Source of the DNA: Clostridium polynesiense
Lineage (GTDB): Bacteria > Bacillota > Clostridia > Clostridiales > Clostridiaceae
NCBI RefSeq assembly: GCF_000820705.1
Contig: NZ_CCXI01000104.1
Coordinates: 1 to 39,776 of the forward strand
Reading direction: 5' to 3'
DNA: 39,776 nt
Shown: positions 8,279 to 15,480 of the stretch, piece by piece
How positions within the stretch are numbered: the stretch's first letter is position 1
Layout of the letters: each line of letters opens with the position of its first letter
Translations under genes and position numbers: made by a program
Notes under the pieces: generated by a model
What the model saw: only the letters and a program-made list of their open reading frames with translations
The model's database searches: none
Told to the model about the DNA's origin: nothing

Positions 8279-8807
8279 ATTTTACGTAGCTTGCACCTTT
8301 TTCAAGTGCTATTTTATTCATTTCAAAATATTTTTCTTTTCCATGATCTCTTAGAGCCTGAAGAAGCTCCTCCATAGAAACGATGCCGGTTTTAGCTACT
8401 AAAGCACCTAAAAGCACCATGTTTGCTATGGTTTTGCTGCCTATTTCCTGGGCAATGGATTGAGCAGGAATTCTTATGACATCTATATCCTCTCTTTTTG
8501 CTTCTCTATCAACCATATCCTCATCTATGATAACTAAGCCATTAGGCTTTATAACATTTTCGAATTTATCAAGAGAAGGTCTGTTCATAACAACCAGGGT
8601 ATCAGGCTTATTTACTATAGGAGATCCTACCTGTTCTTCAGTAATAATAACTGAACAGTTACAGGTACCTCCTCTCATTTCAGGTCCATAGGAAGGAAGC
8701 CAGGATACATTTTTTTCAGCATCCATTCCTGCATAAGCTAAGAATTTAGCCATGGATAATATTCCCTGTCCACCAAAGCCTGCAAATAATATTTCCTGTG
8801 ATGACAT
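8277..8807 (-). CDS. 2-oxoacid:ferredoxin oxidoreductase, gamma subunit
   Basis: 176 aa. Pyruvate/2-oxoisovalerate ferredoxin oxidoreductase gamma domain: GFGGQGILSMAKFLAYAG at the N-terminus, SWLPSYGPEMRGGTCNCSVI, then NKPDTLVVMNRPSL. It is the small structural subunit of the four-subunit CoA- and thiamine-diphosphate-dependent enzyme that oxidatively decarboxylates a 2-oxoacid to acyl-CoA with reduction of ferredoxin, in the cytoplasm. Last gene of the delta-alpha-beta-gamma operon, 2 nt after the beta stop. Its C-terminal stop abuts a palindromic repeat. Confidence 0.93.
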   Translation of the reverse strand: MSSQEILFAGFGGQGILSMAKFLAYAGMDAEKNVSWLPSYGPEMRGGTCNCSVIITEEQVGSPIVNKPDTLVVMNRPSLDKFENVIKPNGLVIIDEDMVDREAKREDIDVIRIPAQSIAQEIGSKTIANMVLLGALVAKTGIVSMEELLQALRDHGKEKYFEMNKIALEKGASYVK

Positions 8808-8809
8808 AA

Positions 8810-9559
8810 TTACTTCACCTCCGCTGTAGTGTCTTTTTTAACACCTAAAGTGTAATGAGGCATCATATTGTCTCTCAGCCACTGAAGAGATTCTGAAGTG
8901 GATAATCCCCAGTTAGTAGGACATATGGATAGCACCTCTACCATTGAGAAGCCTTTTCCATCTATGGCATTTTGGAAAGCTTTTTTTATAGCCTTTTTGG
9001 TTTTTAATACATTTGGAACGCTGTCTACAGAAACCCTTTCTACATAAACCGCTCCGTCCAGGGTAGAGATCATTTCTGAAACCTTAATAGGATGTCCCTG
9101 TGTCTTTACATCTCTTCCATAAGGTGAAGTTTCTGTTATCTGTCCTGGAAGTGTTGTAGGAGCCATTTGTCCTCCGGTCATGCCATAAATACAGTTATTA
9201 ACAAATATTGTAACTAAATTTTCTCCTCTGGCAGCAGCATGTACTATTTCTGCAGTACCTATTGCAGCTAAGTCTCCGTCTCCCTGATAGGTAAATACAA
9301 CCTTATCAGGATTAGCTCTCTTTATTCCTGTCGCCACAGCAGGTGCTCTTCCGTGTGCTGCTTCGAACATATCACAAGCAAAATAATCATATGCTAAAAC
9401 CGAACATCCTACAGGTGCTACTCCTATAGTTTTATTTAAAATTCCTAATTCTTCAATACATTCCCCTACCAGTCTATGGATTATACCGTGGGTACATCCT
9501 GGACAATAGTGGGTTGGAACATCTCTTAAAGCTTTTGTAGGCTCGAATACTATTGCCAT
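8810..9559 (-). CDS. 2-oxoacid:ferredoxin oxidoreductase, beta subunit (TPP-binding)
   Basis: 249 aa. It binds thiamine diphosphate: CPGCTHGIIHRL at the N-terminus and the TPP/Mg motif GDGDLAAIGTAEIVHAA...NNCIYGMTGGQ. The C-terminal FSMVEVLSICPTNWG stretch is typical of VorA/KorB-type subunits. The start codon overlaps the alpha stop (TAATG), so translation is coupled. It works with the alpha subunit to form the active site. The substrate is likely a branched-chain 2-oxoacid, judged by the neighbouring ptb/buk genes, but 2-oxoglutarate cannot be excluded from sequence alone. Confidence 0.93.
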   Translation of the reverse strand: MAIVFEPTKALRDVPTHYCPGCTHGIIHRLVGECIEELGILNKTIGVAPVGCSVLAYDYFACDMFEAAHGRAPAVATGIKRANPDKVVFTYQGDGDLAAIGTAEIVHAAARGENLVTIFVNNCIYGMTGGQMAPTTLPGQITETSPYGRDVKTQGHPIKVSEMISTLDGAVYVERVSVDSVPNVLKTKKAIKKAFQNAIDGKGFSMVEVLSICPTNWGLSTSESLQWLRDNMMPHYTLGVKKDTTAEVK

Positions 9560-10629
9560 TATTTTTCACCTCCTACTATTTCCATAACCTTGTTTAAGAT
9601 CTCTTCAGGTGTAGGAACCATCCCTCCGGTTCTTCCGTAAAACTCTACAGGAGCTCTTCCTGAAACAGCAAGCTTTACATCCTCTACCATTTGTCCTGCA
9701 CTCATTTCTACTGAAATATATCCGTGTTTAGTAAGGTTAATGGTTTTTTCGAAGGCTTCTGTTGGAAACGGCCATAGGGTTATCGGTCTTATAAGTCCAA
9801 GCTTAATTCCCTTTGCCTTTGCAGCATTTATAACATTCTTGCATATTCTAGAGGTTGTACCATAAGAAACCATGATTAAATCGCACTCTGAATCTACATT
9901 GTATATTTCATACTGTACTTCTCTTTCCTTTATCAAAGCATACTTTTTCTGAAGTTTATTGTTATGTCTTTCTAGAGCTTCCGGCTGAAGATAAAGAGAA
10001 TTTATTACATTATGCTCAGTCCTGTCCCCTAATCCATTAGCAGCCCAGGTTTTCTCTTTAAGCTTTCTTCCTTCTCTTTCTTTAAACTCTACAGGCTCCA
10101 TCATTTGTCCAAGCATTCCATCTCCCATTACCATAACTGGAGTTCTGTATTCATCAGCAACATCAAAGGCTTCCTGAATAATATCCACCATTTCCTGAAT
10201 GGAGCTCGGTGCATATACAGGCATATTGTAGTCTCCATGTCCTAAACCTTTTGTAGCTTGAAAATAGTCAGATTGTGCTGGCTGTATACTTCCTAAACCT
10301 GGGCCACCTCTAACTATATTTATGATTACACAAGGAAGCTCAGCTCCAGCGATATAAGAAACCCCTTCAGCCTTTAAGCTTATTCCTGGACTTGAAGAAG
10401 ATGTCATACACCTGACTCCTGTTCCAGCAGCTCCATATACCATATTTATAGCAGCTACTTCACTTTCAGCTTGAAGGAATACTCTTCCTATTTTAGGCAT
10501 CTTTTTTGACATGTAAGCAGATACCTCTGTCTGTGGTGTTATTGGATAACCAAAGAAGCATTGACAGCCTGATCTAATAGCCGCTTCACCAATCGCTTCA
10601 TTTCCTTTCATTAATACCTTTTGAGCCAT
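9559..10629 (-). CDS. vorB: 2-oxoacid:ferredoxin oxidoreductase, alpha subunit (VorB-type)
   Basis: 356 aa. The N-terminal pyrimidine-binding domain shows KGNEAIGEAAIRSGCQCFFGYPITPQTE, ESEVAAINMVYGAAGTG and TSSSSPGISLKAEG; the C-terminal transketolase-C domain shows ISVEMSAGQMVEDVKLA and FYGRTGGMVPTPEEI. This form is usually annotated as 3-methyl-2-oxobutanoate (2-ketoisovalerate) oxidoreductase VorB. Product acyl-CoA would feed Ptb and Buk encoded just upstream. Strong GGGGGGGG-type ribosome site; 12 nt after the 4Fe-4S subunit stop. Substrate specificity is inference from context. Confidence 0.92.
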   Translation of the reverse strand: MAQKVLMKGNEAIGEAAIRSGCQCFFGYPITPQTEVSAYMSKKMPKIGRVFLQAESEVAAINMVYGAAGTGVRCMTSSSSPGISLKAEGVSYIAGAELPCVIINIVRGGPGLGSIQPAQSDYFQATKGLGHGDYNMPVYAPSSIQEMVDIIQEAFDVADEYRTPVMVMGDGMLGQMMEPVEFKEREGRKLKEKTWAANGLGDRTEHNVINSLYLQPEALERHNNKLQKKYALIKEREVQYEIYNVDSECDLIMVSYGTTSRICKNVINAAKAKGIKLGLIRPITLWPFPTEAFEKTINLTKHGYISVEMSAGQMVEDVKLAVSGRAPVEFYGRTGGMVPTPEEILNKVMEIVGGEK

Positions 10630-10641
10630 TATAATCCCCCC

Positions 10642-10851
10642 CTATTTTTCAACAGTTATAACATAATCAGGACACATTCTTCCGCAAGATGCACAAGCTA
10701 TGCATTCACTCATCCTGTCTTCTGGTATTCCTGCAGGATGATATCCTTTTTCGTTAAGTCTTTCTGAGAAAGATATTATTTTCTTAGGACAGGCTATTAT
10801 ACATTGACCGCATCCTTTGCATCTTTCTTCCCTAAAAGTGACCTTTGCCAT
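10642..10851 (-). CDS. 2-oxoacid:ferredoxin oxidoreductase, delta subunit (2x[4Fe-4S])
   Basis: 69-aa ferredoxin-like subunit with two 4Fe-4S motifs: CKGCGQCIIACP (residues 11-22) and CIACASCGRMCP (residues ~50-61). It passes electrons from the TPP site to external ferredoxin. First of the four subunit genes, 12 nt before alpha, good GGGGG ribosome site. The 82-nt gap to the upstream P-loop ATPase gene holds no clear terminator, so the five genes probably form one transcript. Confidence 0.93.
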   Translation of the reverse strand: MAKVTFREERCKGCGQCIIACPKKIISFSERLNEKGYHPAGIPEDRMSECIACASCGRMCPDYVITVEK

Positions 10852-10933
10852 TTCTTTTCCCCCTTATTAATCTTATTTACTCCCAAAAATAAGTCTGCAT
10901 TATAAGAATATCATTAAAAATGATTAACTTTAT

Positions 10934-11599
10934 TTACTTTTGCCAGGGTGTTTTCATGTATATATCTATACCGAAAATTTCTCCCTTTACCCGTCCTTGA
11001 AGCTCACTGCACATATCTTTTCTGCAGGCAGTAAAAGCATAAGGAATATTAAGTCTTTTAGATAATTTTGAAACCTCTTCGTCTCCACGGAGTATATCCT
11101 CTATGGTGGTTTCATTGGATAGATTTGTGTTGGAAATAAGATAGTTAACTTTAAGCCTGCTGGCTTTTTCTATCTCCTTAAGATATTTTTCAGCGTCCTC
11201 AGCATTTGAAGTTAATGGCCTATTGTTGTTAACTACAAGATACATGTCGTAAGGTTCTTCTTTAAAATACCTGTTGTACTGTCCTAATGCCACCGCTCCC
11301 ATATCATCTCCGCCTATGTCAAAAATAACCTTATGGCTTTTGTCATTAAAAGCAGATACCACCTCCGGCGGAACAACCATAAGCTCAGCATTAGAGAAAT
11401 GAGGATTTGCCGAAATTAATCTTACTCCAAAGCTCTGGAGTTCCTCTTTAACATCCCTTGAACAAAAATAAGGATTAACTATATCTATGTCCACCAAAGT
11501 TACCTTTTCTCCCTGTTTAGCTAACTTAATTGCATAGTTTATAGCTATCTCAGTTTTGCCGCTTCCAAAATGTCCTGTAAAAACATTAATTCTCCTCAT
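10934..11599 (-). CDS. MinD/CobQ-type P-loop ATPase of the 2-oxoacid oxidoreductase operon
   Basis: 221 aa. The deviant-Walker-type P loop is GHFGSGKTE (residues 9-17), followed by the switch-like DIDIVNPYFCSRD and the Walker B region KVIFDIGGDDMGAVALG. It belongs to the SIMIBI class (MinD/ParA/CobQ-like) but I do not recognise a named protein. I chose the ATG at 11599 because AAAGGAG lies 5 nt upstream; a longer reading from 11632 has no ribosome site. It heads the operon with the four oxidoreductase subunits and its own promoter at 11657-11686. A role in cofactor or Fe-S loading, or regulation, of the enzyme is possible but not shown. Confidence 0.85.
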   Translation of the reverse strand: MRRINVFTGHFGSGKTEIAINYAIKLAKQGEKVTLVDIDIVNPYFCSRDVKEELQSFGVRLISANPHFSNAELMVVPPEVVSAFNDKSHKVIFDIGGDDMGAVALGQYNRYFKEEPYDMYLVVNNNRPLTSNAEDAEKYLKEIEKASRLKVNYLISNTNLSNETTIEDILRGDEEVSKLSKRLNIPYAFTACRKDMCSELQGRVKGEIFGIDIYMKTPWQK

Positions 11600-11656
11600 A
11601 TGCACTCCTTTATAAATCATAAGTTTAACCATTTTCCGGTAAACCTTTACAGATTA

Positions 11657-11686
11657 ATTATACTTTAATTAAGGTGCTTTATTCAA
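11657..11686 (-). promoter_or_regulatory. Candidate sigma-A promoter for the ATPase/2-oxoacid oxidoreductase operon
   Basis: On the minus strand, TTGAAT (11686-11681), an 18-bp spacer and TATAAT (11662-11657), about 58 nt before the start codon. The rest of the 11600-12018 gap holds the upstream operon's terminator and otherwise AT-rich sequence. Confidence 0.55.
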
Positions 11687-11874
11687 TTGTTTTAGAGTAC
11701 ACAAATACATAGTTCTCCATTAAAATTGCCTAGTTGTCAAAAAAAGTCTATAGTATTTCTAAATTCACTTTTTTACATATATGATATTTAATGAATACTT
11801 AAAAATTTTTTCAAAAATTTATGAGACGGAAAAGTTATTATAAATTTAACAAAGTGACTTTTGTGTTGAAAAAT

Positions 11875-11920
11875 AAAAAGAGCCAAAAGAACCTTATTGT
11901 TAAAGATACTTTTGACTCTT
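11875..11920 (-). terminator. Terminator of the buk-ptb-buk unit
   Basis: Minus-strand stem AAGAGTCAAAAG / CTTTTGGCTCTT (one mismatch) with a 19-nt loop, followed by TTTATTTTT. It separates the kinase/transferase unit from the ATPase/oxidoreductase operon downstream. Confidence 0.8.
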
Positions 11921-12018
11921 GCCTGCATTATCAGTTACAGCAACTGCTTGATTTAATTCTTTTAATAGGATACAACATTGTATCATTAATGCAAAGATTT
12001 ATCTTATCAGAATATATA

Positions 12019-13089
12019 TTACTTATATTCTTTAGCTTCTTCTTCTCCAGTTAAAACTCTTAATCCGCCTTGTGCTAAAGCCAGCATTTCATCCTCTCCT
12101 GGATATACTGCTATAGGAGCAATCCATGAAGTTTTTTCTTTTATTGCATTTACTACCTCTTCTCCATAAGCAATACCTCCAGTCAGTAGAATTGCATCGA
12201 CTTTTCCGCATAATACTGCTGAGCATTCTCCTATTGCCTTTGAAACTTGATAAGAAAAGGCATTAAATAACAGCCTAGCTTTTTCGCTGCCTTCATTAGC
12301 TGATTTTAGCACTTCCCTTGCATCGTTAGTTCCTAAATACGCAACAAATCCGCCTTTTCCATTGATTTTTTTAAGCAATTCTTCCTTGGTAAACTTGCCG
12401 CTGAAGCAGAGCTTTACCAAATCTCCAGTAGGCAGTCCTCCGGATCTTTCCGGTGAAAATGGCCCCTCTCCGTCCAAAGCATTATTCACATCTATTATTC
12501 TTCCTTTGCTGTGAGCTCCTACGGAAACTCCTCCGCCCATATGTGCAACAATTAAATTAAGGTCATCATATTTTTTATTATTTTCCTTGGCAAATCTTTT
12601 CGCCACTGCTTTTTGATTCAAAGCATGGAATATACTTTTTCTTTCAATCTCTGGCATACCGGAAATTCTAGCTACATCATCCATTTCATCCACTACTACA
12701 GGATCTACTATAAAGGAAGGAATATTCAATTCTCTGCCTATTTCGTTAGCGATAATCCCTCCTAAGTTTGATGCATGCTGGCCCTGAACTCCTTCTTTTA
12801 AATCCTTAAGCATAACCTCGTTAACAGTATAGGTTCCGCTTATCATAGGCTTTAAAAGTCCCCCTCTTCCTACTACAGCATCCAGTTCTTTTACATCGAA
12901 ATTTTCATCTTCAAGTACCTTTAAAATAACATTTTTTCTAAACTGAAACTGAGCATAAATGTTTTCATAGCTTTCTATCTCTTCGGTACTGTGCCTTAAG
13001 GTTTCTGTAAGCAGAGCTTTTTCGCCCTCATAAACAGCAATTTTTGTGGAAGTAGAGCCTGGATTTATTATTAATAATTTATAAGCCAT
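12019..13089 (-). CDS. buk: Butyrate (branched-chain fatty acid) kinase, second copy
   Basis: 356 aa, the standard Buk length. ASKHA-fold acetate/butyrate kinase: N-terminal phosphate loop [50 protein letters not shown], and C-terminal adenosine motif [13 protein letters not shown]. Reaction: acyl phosphate + ADP to acid + ATP. Lies 98 nt after ptb; that gap holds a short AGCAG hairpin on the minus strand which could attenuate transcription into this gene. Ribosome site AGGGGG. It is clearly related to, but not the same as, the other buk at 14086-15180. One copy may favour butyryl phosphate and the other isobutyryl or isovaleryl phosphate, which is inference. Confidence 0.93.
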   Translation of the reverse strand: MAYKLLIINPGSTSTKIAVYEGEKALLTETLRHSTEEIESYENIYAQFQFRKNVILKVLEDENFDVKELDAVVGRGGLLKPMISGTYTVNEVMLKDLKEGVQGQHASNLGGIIANEIGRELNIPSFIVDPVVVDEMDDVARISGMPEIERKSIFHALNQKAVAKRFAKENNKKYDDLNLIVAHMGGGVSVGAHSKGRIIDVNNALDGEGPFSPERSGGLPTGDLVKLCFSGKFTKEELLKKINGKGGFVAYLGTNDAREVLKSANEGSEKARLLFNAFSYQVSKAIGECSAVLCGKVDAILLTGGIAYGEEVVNAIKEKTSWIAPIAVYPGEDEMLALAQGGLRVLTGEEEAKEYK

Positions 13090-13159
13090 TTTTAATCCCC
13101 CTGATTAATAATTTTTTTACCTTCTCATAGGTTACTAATAACTTTTATTTATATATAAA

Positions 13160-13173
13160 AGCAGTTTTCTGCT
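13160..13173 (-). terminator. Weak hairpin between ptb and second buk
   Basis: AGCAG, AAAA loop, CTGCT, then TTTATATAT on the minus strand. Only 5 bp, so at best a partial terminator that could lower expression of the second kinase. Confidence 0.3.
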
Positions 13174-13187
13174 CTAGAATAGTATTA

Positions 13188-14093
13188 TTAATTTTTTTCA
13201 GCTACTAAAGCCGCAAGAGCTATAGAATTCACCTTTGTTTCGAAGCTGTCTGCTCTGGAGGTTAATATAACAGGAGCAGAAGTACCTACAAGTATTCCTC
13301 CATTTCTTGTATCTGCTGTATATGTAAGTGTTTTATACATTACATTTGCACTTTCTATATTTGGAAGAAGCATTATATCAGCCTTTCCCGCTACCGGTCC
13401 GGATATTTTTTTATGATGAGCAGCTTCTTCAGATAAGGCATTATCCAGTGCCAAAGGGCCATCGACTATACAGCCCTTTATCTGTCCTCTTTCATTCATC
13501 TTTGATAATATAGAAGCTTCAACTGTTGCAGGCATATCTGGATTTACTACTTCTACTGCACATATAGGCGCAACCTTTGGAGTATCAATTCCTACTGCAT
13601 TTGCTACAGCTACTGCATTATTTAAAATGTCTATTTTAGCTTTTAAGTCCGGATAAGTATTAAATGCAGCATCAGTTAAAAATATCAATCTGTCTATATT
13701 TTTTATTTCAAATACAGCTACATGCGACATGAGCTTACCTGTTCTCAATCCCACTTCCTTATTAAGTATGCTTCTTAAAAAGTTAGCTGTATCTATTAAC
13801 CCCTTCATAACCATATCTGCCTTCTTGGAAGAAACCAATTCTACGGCTTTTAAAGCTGCTTTTCTGCTGTCAGGCTCATGAATAATTTCAAATTGCGAAA
13901 CATCCATGCCAAGCTTTTCTGCAATGAGTTCAATTTCATTTTTGTCACCAACTAATATTGCATCTGCAATCCCCTGCTTTTTAGCTTCATTTATAGCCTC
14001 TAGAACTGGCTCGTCCTGTGCTACCGCTACTGCAACTTTTTTAATTTTAATTCCTTTAACCTTGCTAAGTACTTCATCAAAATTTTTAACCAT
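13188..14093 (-). CDS. ptb: Phosphate butyryltransferase
   Basis: 301 aa, the usual Ptb length. It converts acyl-CoA and phosphate to acyl phosphate and CoA. Family features: VAVAVAQDEPVLEAINEAKKQG, MKGLIDTANFLRSILNKEVGLRTG, SHVAVFEI, FLTDAAFNTYPDL, and C-terminal KADIMLLPNIESANVMYKTL. The start at 14093 is chosen because GAGGTG lies 7 nt upstream; it overlaps the end of the upstream kinase by 8 nt, which implies translational coupling. Its position between two kinase genes and next to the 2-oxoacid oxidoreductase supports a role in both butyrate formation and branched-chain acid energy conservation. Confidence 0.95.
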   Translation of the reverse strand: MVKNFDEVLSKVKGIKIKKVAVAVAQDEPVLEAINEAKKQGIADAILVGDKNEIELIAEKLGMDVSQFEIIHEPDSRKAALKAVELVSSKKADMVMKGLIDTANFLRSILNKEVGLRTGKLMSHVAVFEIKNIDRLIFLTDAAFNTYPDLKAKIDILNNAVAVANAVGIDTPKVAPICAVEVVNPDMPATVEASILSKMNERGQIKGCIVDGPLALDNALSEEAAHHKKISGPVAGKADIMLLPNIESANVMYKTLTYTADTRNGGILVGTSAPVILTSRADSFETKVNSIALAALVAEKN

Positions 14094-15180
14094 CAATGAA
14101 CACCTCATTTTCGTATATTTTAGCTTTTTCCTTTTGCTTCAGCACCCTTAACGCCCCCTGAGCCAGGGACTCCATTTCATTTTCTCCCGGAACCACCTCA
14201 ATAGGAGCGATAAATTCTACCCTTTCTTTTATCCATGAAGTCAGTAAGCTGTCATAAGCAAGTCCGCCTGTAAGTATGATTCTGTCAACCTTTCCATGGA
14301 GCACAGCGGCCATAGCCCCGATTTCTTTGCTTATCTGATATGCCAATGCTTTATAGATAAGCTCTGCCCCTGAATCTTCTGCCTGGATTCTCTTCTTTAC
14401 AACCCTTCCATCGTTGGTTCCTAAATAACCTATTAATCCCCCATTGCCAACCATCTTCTTTTTAATATCGCTGTAGCTGTATCTTCCGCTGAAGCATAAT
14501 CTCACAAGATCGCCTGCAGGTAATCCTCCGGCTCTTTCCGGAGAAAAAGGTCCTTCTTCATTAGCATTATTTACATCTATAATCTTTCCGTTTTTAAGAG
14601 GAACCACTGAAATTCCTCCTCCTAAATGAGCCACTATAAAAGAAGTATCCTCTATAACTTTGTTAATTTTATCACAAATTTTTCTAGAGGTGGCTTTAAT
14701 GTTTAATGCATGAACTAGAGAACGTCTTGGAATTTCAGGCATACCGGAAATCCTTGCCTCCTCATGGATTTCATCTACAGCCACTGGATCCACTATATAT
14801 GCAGGTATATTCAATGAATTTGCTATATTATATGAGATTATTCCTCCTAAATTTGAAGCGTGCTGTCCTTGAAAACCAGTTCTAAGATCCTTAAGCATAG
14901 CTTCTGTAACCAGATAAGTTCCTCCGGGCATGGGTCTAAGAAGGCCTCCTCTTCCTACTACAGCACAGAATGCTTTAAGAGATATACCTTTTTCTTCAAT
15001 CCAATTTAATATTACATTTGTCCTCATATCCTGCTGATCATAAATGCACGAAAATCCGCTTATTTCTTCATTAGAATGGGAAAGATTTTCTGCTTCTAAA
15101 AATTTTTCATCCTGATAGATGGCAATTTTTGTAGAAGTAGAACCTGGATTAATAACTAATATTAAATTTTTATTTACCAT
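14086..15180 (-). CDS. buk: Butyrate (branched-chain fatty acid) kinase, first copy
   Basis: 364 aa. Same ASKHA kinase family as the gene at 12019: [81 protein letters not shown], and LTGGLAYDSLL. I start it at 15180 because GGGGG lies 5 nt before this ATG; an earlier ATG at 15192 would put that site inside the gene. First gene of the buk-ptb-buk unit and overlapping ptb. A Rex-like palindrome covers the leader. Having a kinase both before and after ptb is unusual. Confidence 0.93.
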   Translation of the reverse strand: MVNKNLILVINPGSTSTKIAIYQDEKFLEAENLSHSNEEISGFSCIYDQQDMRTNVILNWIEEKGISLKAFCAVVGRGGLLRPMPGGTYLVTEAMLKDLRTGFQGQHASNLGGIISYNIANSLNIPAYIVDPVAVDEIHEEARISGMPEIPRRSLVHALNIKATSRKICDKINKVIEDTSFIVAHLGGGISVVPLKNGKIIDVNNANEEGPFSPERAGGLPAGDLVRLCFSGRYSYSDIKKKMVGNGGLIGYLGTNDGRVVKKRIQAEDSGAELIYKALAYQISKEIGAMAAVLHGKVDRIILTGGLAYDSLLTSWIKERVEFIAPIEVVPGENEMESLAQGALRVLKQKEKAKIYENEVFIDG

Positions 15181-15190
15181 AATAACCCCC

Positions 15191-15208
15191 ATGATAATTT
15201 TTTAACAA
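15191..15208. promoter_or_regulatory. Candidate Rex (NADH-responsive repressor) site ahead of buk-ptb-buk
   Basis: Minus strand TTGTTAAAAAATTATCAT, 12 of 14 defined positions of the clostridial Rex consensus TTGTTAA-N4-TTAACAA. It lies 10 nt before the kinase start, downstream of AT-rich candidate promoter sequence. AT-rich DNA makes chance matches possible. Confidence 0.35.
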
Positions 15209-15310
15209 TCATTACCCCTTAATACAATATTTATTTTATCAAAAATTTCAATTAAAACAAATACACCGAGATAAAGTAAATAATATTTTCCACATTTTTA
15301 TCCTTCAAAA

Positions 15311-15350
15311 ACAAAACAACGGCATAATTTAATTGTTAAATTATGCCGTT
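15311..15350 (-). terminator. Terminator of the FAD dehydrogenase gene
   Basis: A 15-bp perfect stem (AACGGCATAATTTAA and its complement) with a 3-nt loop, followed on the minus strand by TGTTTTGTTTTTG. An A-tract on the other side also allows function on the plus strand. Confidence 0.85.
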
Positions 15351-15452
15351 AAAAATACAAACAATTATCGATTTATTAATTATCATGACAATTTTTCAGA
15401 ATTTTATCAAATTTATTTCAGGATTCTCTATATATATTAATTTAAAGAAAAG

Positions 15453-15480
15453 TTTGTCACTTGTCAGGTGCCTGGCACCA
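15453..15480. repeat. Palindromic interspersed repeat, copy B (inverted)
   Basis: Plus strand TTTGTCACTTGTCA then GGTGCCTGGCACC (palindrome 15467-15479). It is the reverse complement of copy A at 8251-8278. It overlaps the 3' end of the FAD dehydrogenase gene and supplies its last codons and stop. Confidence 0.85.

Noticed and set aside
11821-12054. Plus-strand reading over the buk terminator
   Set aside because: Lysine/leucine-rich translation of terminator and AT-rich spacer; overlaps the end of buk on the other strand.
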